DNA of 64,000 nucleotides. Source: Ypsolopha sequella. Lineage: Eukaryota; Arthropoda; Insecta; Lepidoptera; Ypsolophidae. Position 1 is the stretch's first letter, and each line of letters opens with the position of its first letter. Under the pieces are notes generated by a model. The model was given only the letters and a program-made list of their open reading frames with translations, was not told where the DNA came from and made no database searches. The position numbers were made by a program, and so were the translations under genes. Below are positions 53,034 through 63,730 of this stretch, one piece after another. The DNA lies in contig OW203989.1 in NCBI GenBank assembly GCA_934047225.1, positions 12,313,977 through 12,377,976 on the forward strand, written 5' to 3'.

Positions 53034-53508
53034 CTTAGTGCCATTATATATATATATATATATATAGCCTCACAGCCGTTCTCGGCCACAGCGACAGCTT
53101 CTTTAACTCCTGTCAAGTTTGACAGCTAAGCTGTCCAGCTCTCTGATGTGCTCTCAAGTAACTCGCGTAACCAATTTTTGCATTAACTGTACGCCCACAT
53201 AGGGCGCACGTCAGCACACCATTCATATAGTTGTAAGCGATGTTCGCAGGTGGCCGAGACTTAAGGTCGTCCCTTTTTCGGTCTAAATCGGACCTTCGTT
53301 CTTGTTCAAAGTCATAAACTTTCCTTTGAACAAGGTTCCGCCACTCTGCGCGTTGAGCTGCCTTATCCTCCCACTGCGATGGCTCAATGTTGCATCTTTT
53401 TAATTGTCTTTTCAGAACATCCTTGTACCTTAGGTACTGGCCTCCACTTTTTCGCTTTCCGGACTGGAGTTCTGAAAAGAAGATGCGCTAGTGCTTAGTA
53501 CCATTATA
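53034..53508 (-). mobile_element. 5'-truncated LINE with a 15-bp target duplication
   Basis: CTTAGTGCCATTATA (53,034-53,048) and CTTAGTACCATTATA (53,494-53,508) flank the insert 53,049-53,493 and differ at one base. The 3' end is a (TA)n tail at 53,049-53,066 and coding sequence fills the rest. This is a textbook target-primed insertion, 445 bp long. Confidence 0.9.
53113..53487 (-). pseudogene. LINE ORF2 C-terminal tail with zinc-finger-like motif
   Basis: An unbroken 124-codon frame, open at its 5' end, reads SGGQYLRYKDVLKRQLKRCN, SQWEDKAAQRAEWRN, FEQERRSDLDRKRDDLKSRP, MNGVLTCALCGRTVNAKIGY and ASYLRAHQRAGQLSCQT before TGA at 53,113. The pattern G-P-LR-KD--K--LK-----P--WE--A-DR--WR followed by C--C------IGY-SHLRAHQR is a known ending of insect and mollusc LINE proteins. 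CALC...H-R is a C2H2-like finger. Absence of stops implies a fairly recent insertion. It is truncated at its 5' end and therefore inactive. Confidence 0.85.
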
Positions 53509-53547
53509 ACTGTACGAAGCCGGGGCCGGTCGGTCGCTAGAGATATA

Positions 53548-53943
53548 ATAATAGTAGTTTATGCTACAAGGGCGCAAAGGAATAAATTACGAGGACGATT
53601 TAAAACACGAGCGTAGCGAGTGTTTTAAACGTAACCGAGTAATTTATTGCTCTTACGCCCGTGTATCATACTAAGTTTTTCAATGCATAGTGTGAGGAAA
53701 TAAAACAAATAAATTTTGTGAACTTTAAATTGTAATTGGCTCAAAAGGACTGTATCCAGAGCCGTTAAACAGTGGAAAAAAAAGTATGACATTTATGGTA
53801 CACAAGAAAGGCTGCAGGTTAGCCAACCATTGAAAAAAAATAAAAAATAATAATAATAATAAAGCCCTAGGGCAAAATAATCGACTTTCTGTTCGGTTTT
53901 GATGCATAAAAAGTGGGCCTTTACGAGCACATGCATTGAAAAA
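53548..53943 (+). mobile_element. 395-bp non-autonomous element, copy 3
   Basis: Nearly identical to copy 2 (41,968-42,366) over the left 150 bp. See copy 1 for family features. A minus-strand frame at 53,725-54,018 is a by-product. Confidence 0.85.
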
Positions 53944-54914
53944 GAAAAAAAGTTCAACTTCGTGGCTTAAAAAAATCTTGTCTTGATTATTATTAAACGG
54001 CTTATGTAGTTTTTGCAAACTTTTTTAAATTATAAATTATAAATTTTCACAAATTTTATTTCTAAATTAAAAAAACTTTATTATGAGCAATTAGGTATTT
54101 CGATGGAACAATGTTCCAGGAATATCCAACTTTCTTTTCAGGACTACGGAGAAAATAATTTTCATAAGATAACCGTTAATAATTTATCTTCAAGCCCAGA
54201 AATTTTAATATCGAATGTTGAGGTGGCTTTCTAAATATTAATGAGGAGAATTCTAATTAAGCGCGGCAAATATAAACAGGTACTATGAATTATTTATAAG
54301 ATCTAAAGGTTAGCGACAATTTTCATTTGCAAGATTAAACTTACTGTTTTGGGTAATTATGACGAAACAAAAATATACAAAGAACTTATTTGAAGAAACA
54401 ATACTATCAAAGAAGATATTTTTAAAAATCAACAAAAGTAGTTATTATTTTTTGCATACGAAAGTCATACATCTGGTGATATAGTTTTAATTTAAGATTA
54501 CCAAAAGATAGAACTTTGATAATGAGTAGAAAGGTAAAATATGATTTACAAATAAGTCGCATATAATATTTTTGTTTTGGTATAACACGTGTGGTGGGAT
54601 CTTCGGAAGTATTTTTCGTCAAAACTAACAAATCTTCGTTACCAATGTTCATGACATCTTATTTAGTGTTAACAATGTTACTCGGGTGTCCGATGAAGAT
54701 CAATCTCCTTGGCCACCTTACCCTTTCTAATGTGCGAGATAACCTCAACCACGGTTCAGCTTTCTGCATTGCAATCCGTAAATGTCATTATATCACACAT
54801 TAAATTTGTCTTAAAACTCACTGTTCTCACAAATATTTCATTTCTTGCCACTCATTACATCATTAATCTATCATGTCACAAAAACAAAAATTAAACATGG
54901 ATCCGATCCTCGAA
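53944..54914. other. unassigned, possibly the 5' part of a decayed LINE
   Basis: AT-rich. Frames at 54,422-54,894 have no clear motif. The following region holds reverse-transcriptase blocks, so the end of this stretch may belong to the same element. Confidence 0.35.
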
Positions 54915-54929
54915 TAATAAGGTATGTTG

Positions 54930-55640
54930 TACCTTAAGGAAGCATACTAGGTTCTCTACTTTTCCTGACATATATATGACCTTACGAAAAGTATAAGACA
55001 CTCAATGGTATTATTTGCTGTGATGACAGCACAGTTATTTTTAGCGGGCAAGTTTACCACATCTCTGGAATAAAAACATCTTTGACATCAATAAATAACT
55101 GGCTTAAACCTGATAATCTATTAATAAATATTGGCAAAACCAAATAAAACAATTTTAGACAAAGGACTCAAATACTGGCTATTGATATTCCACCGAGGGC
55201 AAAAAAAATATGAATAAATTGACGTTTCTTAGGGTTATATTGACAAAACGAAATTTATGAATTTTTCACAAATTATACAAACACCGACTATTGAAACATA
55301 ATACGAGGAAAAAATATTGACGAATTTAACATTGATAATAAATTAAATTGAAAATAAATTGAGAGTGTCAGTCAAAAGCTAAGTAAATTTTCGTTTGCTC
55401 TGTACATGTGAGCTAACGTAAACCGGTTTTGAATGCCTACTTTGGTTATGTGGAAGCAACACTCTGCTAGGGAGTAATATTTTGGGGGCAATGCACCTAA
55501 TAAAGCTTTCGCCCTCAAGACACGAAAAAATAAAAGACGTGATACATGCAAGCTTCATTTTAAGGATCTAAAAATATTAACAGTACCTTGCTTATCCTAG
55601 AGCTCTCTCTCTCTTCGTAAAAGCGAAAAGGAACAGATTT
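54930..55640 (+). pseudogene. decayed reverse transcriptase of a non-LTR retrotransposon
   Basis: Plus-strand blocks in order: GSILGSLLFLTYI, a stop, then DDSTVIFSGQVY (the catalytic DD line), INNWLKPDNLLINIGKTK, then AYFGYVEATL with GVIFWG (55,436-55,487), NAPNKAFALKTRKN and, near 55,550-55,600, KLHFKDLKILTVPCLS. They match QGS-LGPLLFLIYINDL, YADDT, INNWL--N-LSLN--KTKY, AYYGYV-S-LRYGIIFWG and the later YF--LKILTVPSLYI lines of Jockey/CR1-like elements. Multiple stops and frame changes mark an old copy. Confidence 0.7.
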
Positions 55641-56164
55641 TTTTATTAGGAGTAAGAGATTGGAAAGCAAGGTAGCTGCTTCTTAATAAAAAAAAAACTG
55701 TACTCACGGACACTGCGCTGAGAATGGCTTTAAGTTTTTATTAGGATACCTTTGAGGAAAATATTTTCCAATTTAAAATTGAAATAAAAAGAATTTTACT
55801 TGACAAAGCTTACTACTCCATAAAATAGTTCCTATGCAAACTGCCCTGTTAGTTAAACATTTGACCTTTTAGTGCGTTTGATTATAAAGATAGAATATAA
55901 TTTTGTTTTGAATAGAATTGTCCAAATAAATGCTTTGTTTAAATGTTTATATTTTGTGTACGAACTGTTTGTGTTTTTAACTTTTTATATTTTAATATTT
56001 GATTGTACTCATTTTTCTTTTTTGTGTGTATTTGGCAATAAATGTTTCTTATTCTTAAATATTTTATTTTGCTTAAATATAGATTATTTTGTCTATTTAA
56101 GTACTCTTTAGGCGAAGCATAGAGAAACATGTTTTATATTAAGAGGATGGCATACCCTAGCAAC
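55641..56164. other. unassigned AT-rich sequence
   Basis: The frames at 55,872-56,130 on both strands are low-complexity. Confidence 0.4.
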
Positions 56165-56535
56165 TTTTTTTGTTACCCGTCCAGCACAATAAGTCTAATG
56201 GCAAATACCTTATTTGCTTTTCATAGAGGCGATTAAATGTTGGCTCGTTGGCCTTTTTTTCTGAGACGCGTAATACTAGTGATCACGCAGCGAAACAACA
56301 AATTGGTGTGTTTTTAGCTAATACTGAAATATATTGTAGGGAAAAAAATATTGGATTTAGGTAAATCCCTTCATATTTTTATTGTCTATTTTATTTAAAA
56401 AAATCAAGTTGTTCTCTTAACCGCGAAAAAAGAGGGTGGAAAACATTTTTTTTTTAGAGCAAAGTATAAATCATAATATATTGTTTATAGGTGGAATCCC
56501 TAGATAAAAGATCGATAAATCAAATATATTTTCTT
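56165..56535 (-). repeat. three-copy interspersed repeat, copy 3
   Basis: Reverse complement of the family at 3,547-3,905. Landmarks on the plus strand: GTTACCCGTCCAGCACAATA, GATCACGCAGCGAAACAACA, GTTTTTAGCTAATACTGAAA and CTAGATAAAAGATCGATAAA. Confidence 0.75.
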
Positions 56536-56731
56536 CAACATGAGGAGAGACCTAGTTTCTTCCAATTAACAATTGAAAACCTGGTGTTGTTGATGTTCTA
56601 GCGTCAGGTGTCCCGTTAAGAGTTCATAACACTTCAGCTCGAATTAAAGTTTCAGCTTCACTTCTCCGTGCCTCAGCGGGGCTGAACCGGGGGTCGGGCG
56701 GCAGGGCGGTTCAGGTTAGGCTGACATTCAC
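56536..56731. other. unassigned, GC-rich patch
   Basis: GGGGGTCGGGCGGCAGGGCG at 56,690-56,710. Nothing else. Confidence 0.4.
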
Positions 56732-56872
56732 ACCGATTCGGCGCAACACAATTGACAGGACTTAACTTAATTTAAGTGTTCTGTCTTTTTCTTTCTGTAT
56801 CGAAAAGACAAAGACGGGACGCTCAAAATAAGGTTAGTCTTGTCAGTTGTGTTGCGCCGAATCGGTACCAAT
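56732..56872. mobile_element. palindromic MITE, copy 1
   Basis: Opens ACCGATTCGGCGCAACACAA and closes TTGTGTTGCGCCGAATCGGT. The arms are about 65 bp with a centre near TTTCTGTATCGAAAAG. A second member is 450 bp away at 57,316-57,471. Confidence 0.85.
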
Positions 56873-57315
56873 ATCGCGCGATCATTTAGGTATTTTCTTA
56901 TTAAGGTGAAAATATATTTTTTTCATTTTTATTTTATAACCTGCAGCTGCTTTGTACTAATATCGGTTATAATATGCAAAGTTTCAGATCTATATTAATT
57001 GCACTTTGTTGTGATACAGATTCTGTGCGTAACGCCATTATTGTTGTTATGCGGCAACGAGCGGTAGCATTTTGAAATGGGGAAGAATTCAAATTATGTG
57101 GCAGGCAACTAGTACATTTCGGCATTTTTCAAACAGCATCGTCAGTTTCTAAACGCTCGCTGTTTGTTTTGTGATTAACTAAAGGCAAATTGTAAAATGA
57201 CTTCGTAATTTTTTAAAAAGCTGAAATTGAAGGTCTTTTATCAACAAGTGAAATGTAGGTGCGAATACGAGCCGAGCGAGTTTACATGTTTATGTTTACA
57301 TGTAAATACATATTG
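56873..57315. other. sequence between the paired MITEs
   Basis: 57,110-57,200 carries TTCTAAACGCTCGCTGTTTG and AAAGGCAAATTGTAAAATG, related to 58,150-58,200 and 6,712-6,760. No gene. Confidence 0.4.
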
Positions 57316-57471
57316 GTGTCGATTCGGCGCAACACTTAACTTAATTGACAGGATTAACCTTATTTTGAGCGTCCTGTCTTTGTCTTTTCTATACAGAAAG
57401 AAAAAGACAGAACGCTTAAATTAAGTTAAGTCTTGTCAAGTAAGTTAAATCGTGTTATACCGAATCGACAC
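57316..57471. mobile_element. palindromic MITE, copy 2
   Basis: Opens GGTGTCGATTCGGCGCAACA and closes ACCGAATCGACACC. It shares GAGCGTCCTGTCTTTGTCTT with copy 1 in inverted order, so the two copies lie in opposite orientation. Confidence 0.85.
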
Positions 57472-58469
57472 CATTGGAAGGCGAGCAAAGCGAAGCGATG
57501 CGAGGCGACGAGGCGACCCTCAATATTTCTAACAGAATGACTACGTATGTGCCGAGGTAAGTTATTGTTGTGATTTGTTAAAAATAGCGTTTGATTTTAG
57601 AGAATAATTGTATGTAGTAATAATTATCATAAGTGGATTTAAAAGTAATTAGTACTTGTATGATTCAGTACTCGTCCTCACCATAGGTAGAGGTCAGTTT
57701 GTTTCGATCCTTATTTGTTAAAGAACTGTTTTAAATATGAATCAATTCCGAATTATGCTTTATAAAATAATTAAGATAATTGTATAATGTTTTAAGGTAA
57801 TAATTACATAGTCAAATCGAATAATAACATAATAGAAATCTGATTTGGTTTGTCTCGAGCTGCTATTGGTCGTTCGACTTTGTGGCAGCACGTGCGCTTG
57901 CCCGCCACGGGCTGCCGGGTCGAGTGGGGATAGACGAGCTCAGGAATGAGTTTTTCGAAAAAGAGGCAGTCGGTTGTCGGCAGTGGTGGAAACTGGCCGT
58001 TGTATTTTACAGAGATTTAATCGAATAAAGTTTTAAAGAGGTGTAAAGTTATTTATTGTATAAGCCACAAGAATAAAAATAATTGTGTGCAAGTGTTAAG
58101 AGGTTTTTATTATATTATAAAATGCCGAATTCTACTATATGATGAAGATTAGTCAAATAAGAAAATAGCGAGCGTTTAGAAATTTACAATTTGCCTGCGA
58201 CATATAGATCCGGTTGCTGCAAAACTTTGTACGACGGAAATGTCTGTATTTCTCAGTTCATTTGCCGTTGTCTATGATCCTGACAGCTGAGGCCTGAGGC
58301 ACAGTAGTTATATTGTGCCTGAGGCGATGGTTTGAGTTGCAGCCACATTATAAAGTTAATGAAATGCGTATCTGAAGACGGCTTCATTGTTGCCTCAGTT
58401 GTCAAGCCTTGTTCCTGTTTGATGTACTATTTAATTTCGATTTAATATATTTCATATATCAATATAGAG
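57472..58469. other. minisatellite and repeat debris
   Basis: 57,476-57,525 is a short GCGA-type array (AGGCGAGCAAAGCGAAGCGA then TGCGAGGCGACGAGGCGA). 58,120-58,215 is the inverted relative of 6,712-6,825. 57,890-58,000 is GC-richer (TGCCCGCCACGGGCTGCCGG) without a recognised gene. Confidence 0.45.
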
Positions 58470-58580
58470 AGTATCTGGGGACATGGCAGTGCCCACGTCA
58501 AGACGAGCCAAAGGAAGCAGGGCGTTACGTATCTTTACCATTGGTCTGGATAATACTAGAGATGATTCAAAATCATCAGG
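58470..58580. repeat. GGGGCACGGCAGTGCCCC-type repeat fragment
   Basis: TCTGGGGACATGGCAGTGCC then CACGTCAAGACGAGCC, a diverged relative of the start of 26,960-27,300. Confidence 0.55.
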
Positions 58581-58764
58581 ATAAGATGATGATTTCATGA
58601 GTCTCAAATGCCCTTTGTTTAATTTTTAGAATTAGATCTTGTAGGGGTTTGAATCTACATGAATTCTCGTAACTTTTTAATAGTGAAAGATATATGGGTC
58701 TTGGCGACCTATTTTACATGAAATGTGGGATTTTGTTATATATTATATATCATATATATCGTCA

Positions 58765-58925
58765 CTACATGAATCCCGGAGGGGGTGTCAGAGGTGTTCC
58801 GTGTGTGAACTGTGAAATGCAAGTCACTGTTTATACTCGCGGTACACCTGCGTTTCGCCAACGATTATTACGTCCCAACGTGATGGGTGATGAGCCCTAT
58901 CGCCGTACTTCTATGAAATTATTTT
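58765..58925 (+). repeat. two-copy repeat, partner at 47,885-48,060
   Basis: Shared ATGAATC-C-GGGGGTGTCAG, GTGAAATGCAAGTCAC and ACGTCCCAACGTGATGGGTG. See partner. Confidence 0.75.
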
Positions 58926-59610
58926 TAAAATTCTGATATGTTTTGGCCTCTTCGATGAGGCCGTTATGATTTGATTGAGTACCTAATATAGAGACTTTGC
59001 TCCTTATATAAGTAAGAGGATATAAAAGGACGTTTTATCTCACTACTGAGGATCGTTTAGTTACCAAACCAACCGCATTACCAAACTGCATCAAAACCCG
59101 TTCAGTAGTTTTTGCGTGTTTCATGAAATACCGACAAAAATTCATTTTTTTTTTATCAGTATCCTACATCACCTTTTTTTTGGAATATCATCAATGTACA
59201 GACAGATATAAATGTCTTTTATTAGTATTGATGATGATTGATATGTGATTGATGATTTATTTTTATTAATTAATACGAGACATTCAAAATACACTCATTT
59301 AAGCACTATGAATGCGAACAGGAACGTTTGTTGTTTTACCAAAAGTAGTTATAGTGCGACGACATTAAAACTTTTAGATATTTAGTTGAGCGAGCTAATT
59401 CTGAAGATCAAGAAAAGTTTGTCACATCTTGTGGAATAATATCTCAAAGACAAGAGACGCTGCCATGTCACATTGAGGAATTCTGATATTTCACTTCAAG
59501 CAAGTAACTTTCAAATTAAAATGGATCTGTAAATTACTGGATTAATGAGGCAGAACGTTTGTTTATTAAACTAAACTTAAATGAAGAATTTTACGCTTTG
59601 ACTATTAAGC
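58926..59610. other. degraded repeat sequence
   Basis: 59,075-59,130 reads CCAAACTGCATCAAAACCCG then TTCAGTAGTTTTTGCGTG, a phrase common in lepidopteran Helitron-like repeats. The rest is unassigned. Confidence 0.4.
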
Positions 59611-60030
59611 CTTGGTCTGTTACAGATTCTGGAAGCGACGTCTTGTATCACCTGACGCTCGACGCCACTTCTAGCGCTGTGTTCACGTCGTAGTAGTCGC
59701 TCTGGAAACGCGGCGTCTGTCGTTCCCGTGCACTGCGATACACTCGATGTGAATGGATAGTGATAAAATATGGATGACCAGACAATTTTAAGACTTCTTC
59801 TGCGAAGAGGAGGAACATGATAATCTCTTGTTGTAAATATTGCTGAGAAAGGAAAGAAGAAAAAGGTGTCACGACCAAAAATGTTATCGAAACTATGACA
59901 GAAATAAATTTCTATGTTTGAACAGTTGGCGATTTATCCATTGCAAGGAGACATAAATTAACATTTGCATTTCCATATAAAGCATTCGTAGACCACGTAC
60001 AGCGTCACGCGGCGTCTGTAACAGACCACC
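59611..60030 (+). mobile_element. possible PIF/Harbinger-type non-autonomous element
   Basis: Left GGTCTGTTACAG (59,613-59,624) is mirrored by CTGTAACAGACC (60,025-60,036 region), and ACGCGGCGTCTG occurs near both ends. Between them an ATG at 59,770 opens MDDQTILRLLLRRGG followed by stops and then a basic AEKGKKKKVSRPK stretch. Short acidic then arginine-rich starts are seen in HARBI1-like transposases, but the match is weak and no 3-bp duplication is clear. Confidence 0.4.
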
Positions 60031-60036
60031 GCCTAA

Positions 60037-60540
60037 GATAATTTTCTATACCTTCGTCTGCTTTGGTTCGTAAGGAACATGTCTCGATGAAGAGAAAATA
60101 TAGAGAGTAAAGCTCTATAATTTAGACTGTAAATGAATACAAAATTCTAACGATTATATTACGTATGCGATTACGGTGCCAGTAAATCGTGGGAACTCGT
60201 TAATCGAAGTTTCTCGAAGCACTTCGCGGGTGCCCGACGCCAACTGCCTTTGGCAGACTCCTTTAGCTGCAGGCGGCACTTATTTGAATAATAAAATTCA
60301 GATCTCCATAATGGATAAGAAGCAAGTTATGCAATCTGAAACTCAAATTAAATTATGTCTCGCTGCAAAATGAACCTTTTCGTACCAATTTGTCCGAAGG
60401 GATATGTGTATTTTTTCACGATTTTTTAAATGTGTTACTAAGCGATATAGGATATGACATACGAGTATTTATGAAATGCTTATCGCGTCTTCATTTTTTT
60501 TTATGTTTATGTTTCCAACTCTGATCTTTCATCATTATTT
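60037..60540. other. unassigned sequence
   Basis: A frame at 60,176-60,373 has no motif. Nothing else recognised. Confidence 0.4.
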
Positions 60541-60548
60541 AGCTAGAA

Positions 60549-61435
60549 CAGGAATGGGGAAATCACGGCCCGCGGGCCAAAGCCGGCCCGCGGCATGCAG
60601 CCCACGATCGGCAACAGCCATCAATACGGCCCTCGAGAAACAAATTCATTAGGTATTCAGTATTCAGCATTCAGCAAAGCGCAAATTTACCGAAGTTTCA
60701 ATTCCTTAATTTTATTAAACACGCTCAAAAAATTATCTCGTTGATTATGTCTTCATCTGTTTTCAACAATGAATCTTCGTAAAAGCAAATTGACGAATGA
60801 GATGACTCACGAACATCTTATGTGCGTTTTACGAATAAATTTAATACCATAGCTTAATTTCTAAAAGTTTATAAAAAAAAAACAGAGAATATACGCCATG
60901 TTAGGACATAGTTTTCATAATTTTGGTATGATTTTTTTATGATTTTCTCAAAGAATGGTCCGATATGACGTCATTTGAAAATTTTAGACATACTGATATC
61001 TGATTGTGAAGTGTGATTGCTTGTAAAAAAAGTGGTCTGTCTCTGTCTGTCTACTCATCTGTCACCCATCTGTTAAATCAGTCACAAGCAAATTTTTAAA
61101 AATTCAATTCAGCATTTCAGAATTCAATTCAATTCAGCATGTTTCAGAAAACATTTATAAACAGCCATTTCTCAAGTGAATTCACACGAAGGCAGGGAAG
61201 TTGCAGCTTTTTTGTAAAAATATTCATAGAATCACAAGTTGTAAAATCCGGCTTATTAAACCTAAATCTCGAAATGGTTTTCGAATTAACACACCTTAAT
61301 ATAATTTAATCTAAGCGAATTCTAGTAACTTGAAACCAAATTTTGACGTCATAATTTCATTTCTCACACGAACCGAGTATTCATAATTATTTCATATGTA
61401 CATATGGCTCCTCTGAATATATTTCACCATCCCTG
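60549..61435. mobile_element. hAT element relic, 887 bp
   Basis: Starts CAGGAATGGGGAAATCAC and ends ATTTCACCATCCCTG (inverted CAGGGATGGTGAAAT). The 8-mers AGCTAGAA (60,541-60,548) and AGCTGGAA (61,436-61,443) flank it, 7 of 8 matching. Near the left end, CGGCCCGCGGGCC and CCGGCCCGCGG are the same signature as the 1,484-2,109 element. The interior is shared with 50,935-51,310. No readable transposase. Confidence 0.85.
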
Positions 61436-61443
61436 AGCTGGAA

Positions 61444-61930
61444 TCTACACAACTTATACCATTTCTGTGGACATTGAAAGTGAGTAGTGTACAGTTTCTA
61501 GTGCCTAATGAGTAAACAAGACGGGAGAAGTTTGGACATTTTGATGTAAACACACCCTTTGTGCGGACTCGACCAGTAAGTCTTTGAGTTTCGGACTAAT
61601 GGTCAGAAATACAACTAAGGGATAGTGGAATGTTGTAATGTAAGCCACCAAACCTAAAGTAAATATCGAAGTACTTATCACCGCAAACACGTCGAAAGGC
61701 ATTTGTGGTTGTGAATATTGCTGGAGTCTTAGAATTAGTGAGTGGACTGAAACATTTATTTGGTATAGAGTATTATGCTTCTAATACCAAATATGAATGT
61801 AATTGCGGAAAAAAAATGCTTATGTGAAGTTATTTAGGAAGTCAGGAGCTATCAATCGAATTCACTTTGTTTTAAGTTTTTATATCGCATGATGTTTACG
61901 AAACAAACAAAGTGAGTTTTATAATTGATT
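61444..61930. other. unassigned sequence
   Basis: Nothing recognised. Confidence 0.4.
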
Positions 61931-61934
61931 GTAA

Positions 61935-62720
61935 GGTCCAACCGAGGCTGGTTTTTTTAGTCTCAGCCGAGACCGAGACCGAGAACAAGAATTAAAAAAA
62001 ATCGGCTGAGACTGAGATTGTCAAAGTATGAAAAAACGGAAAAATAACACAGAAAACAATCAATTTCGAAAAAAATATTTATTCCAATAAACAATTTGAT
62101 AATTAAAATAGAACACTAATTATATTATAACTTAAGAAAAATAATTTTACAGCATTATGCCCGGTCAAATTGTATCGTCTCTCATCGTACAACTGTCTAG
62201 CCTTACTAAATAGCTGTTCACTTGCGACACTTGTTGGTGGTTCTGATACATACTTATTGATTGCTGATCTTAACAGCCTGTAGAGTGTAGGGAGATGAAT
62301 GCTAATATTCAACAATATAAGCATTCCTTTGTAGCCTCGCCTCTCTAAGGACACTAGTTCTAGTACTGCGTTTGCATTTGTTTCGTTATTGCTTATCATT
62401 GGGTCATCGCCGTTGGATTCAATCGAATCATGAGCTGCCCATAGGCTGATCTCTTTGTTGTGCACTTATTGTAACCAAAGTCGAAGCAGAAGTCTCCATT
62501 ACTTGAGGAGACTGCGATTGCGAATTGTTAATAAATCAATGTATATTGATTTCATTTTCAGTAAGGTATTTATTTTTGATTCTTGGATCGATGAGTGTTG
62601 CGGTAATTAATGGTAAGCATTTTTTCAAGAATGAGAACCGCTGATTTATTGTTACCCGCAACTTCTTTTTTATTATATCAGCATAATTTTGATAATTTTC
62701 TTCTTCATCGTCATCATCAT
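61935..62720 (-). mobile_element. hAT (ZBED-like) element, 3' part
   Basis: At 61,937 GGTCCAACCGAGGCTGG with GTCTCAGCCGAGACCGAGAC lies just downstream of a transposase C-terminus read on the minus strand. GC-rich GAGACCGAG lines typically sit inside the ends of this hAT group. A related patch, CCGAGACTCTCGGTTGAGAG, is at 63,329-63,349 and could be the other end, which would give an element of about 1.4 kb. The target duplication was not resolved. Confidence 0.6.
62103..62712 (-). pseudogene. hAT transposase, C-terminal third
   Basis: Minus-strand order: ENYQNYADIIKKKLRVTINQ, RFSFLKKCLPLITATLIDPR (the -ATLLDPRFK- line of hAT enzymes), then, after a stop near 62,537 and a frame change, HLPTLYRLLRSAINKYVSEP, TSVASEQLFSKARQLYDERR and YNLTGHNAVKLFFLSYN, ending at 62,103. 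FPTL---A--YL--P-TS--SE--FS-A----D-RR--L-----E-L-FL-Y is the hAT C-terminal dimerisation signature, closest in style to ZBED1/ZBED4-like proteins. The 120-codon final segment is open, so decay is moderate, but the catalytic front half is not readable. Confidence 0.8.
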
Positions 62721-63730
62721 TTGTATTTGAGCTCTTGGGAATTTAATTTTCCATTTAACATTGCCACTAATAGTATTACCATTGAGACACAAGATGAGTC
62801 CAAAGAGATGAGAATGTCTATTAGACTGCATGAATCATCAGCAGTAGAAAGAGAAGAATGGCGATTACTCAACCGAGATGAGTGTAGCTCATAAGAGGCG
62901 TCAACATGCACAAACCTCCATACAAACGCTGTCACAAAGTTGTGTGGTGTCTATGGAATATTATTATAATGTTTTAGGCTAAGTATATTAACATTACCTA
63001 GATCGAACTAAAAATCGTGAAATTTGTATCTTAACAACAAACCCGTAAAATATTTAAATTTAAAAGTTTTTTGTAAAAAAAGATTTTATTTTTTTTAGAT
63101 AAAATCAAAATAGTAATACTAGTAAAAACAATGTTTAAAAATGTGCAAATACTGAAAATGTAACTAATTGCATAAATAGACAAGACGGCAATTACAGTGT
63201 CCATCTTAGACGGAATCATAAACCAGAATGAATGACACGTACGAGAATTGTACATGGTAAATAATTCTTATTATGATATCTATGACATGGTCGCATTCGC
63301 GCTGGGAGCTCTCGCGAAAACGCCCGAGACTCTCGGTTGAGAGGTCTCGGCAAGAGTGTACTGTCACATAAATAAATGTATAATATCGAAAAGACGATTC
63401 AACTAAAAGTGAAAATACGAGTATCAAGAACATCTATGTGTTAGATTATTGCCAGTTTATTTTCACATTTTGTTGACTCTAATGAGTTTCATAAGTAATT
63501 CGATAATAAAATAAAAATCTCAGATTACAAATGGGAAAAATTACTGTACTCATACTGTATATAATTTATACTTACGGGCCACGTGTTGATAATGGAAGGA
63601 AGAGTAAGGTGTAGAAAGGATGGCTTCCTGAACCTACGAGTATATGAGAATACATGATAGCCATTTGTAGACGTAAGCTACGACATAGAGTGCGTGTGTG
63701 TAATAAATATGTGTAATAATAGTTTTAGAT
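62721..63730. other. possible rest of the hAT element, then unassigned
   Basis: 63,300-63,355 is GC-rich (GGGAGCTCTCGCGAAAACGC then CCGAGACTCTCGG). Frames at 62,610-62,935 and 63,031-63,433 lack motifs. Confidence 0.35.

Noticed and set aside
62610..62935. Plus-strand frame of 94 codons and its antisense partner
   Set aside because: It opposes the hAT transposase reading and shows no motif; part is the complement of the transposase region.
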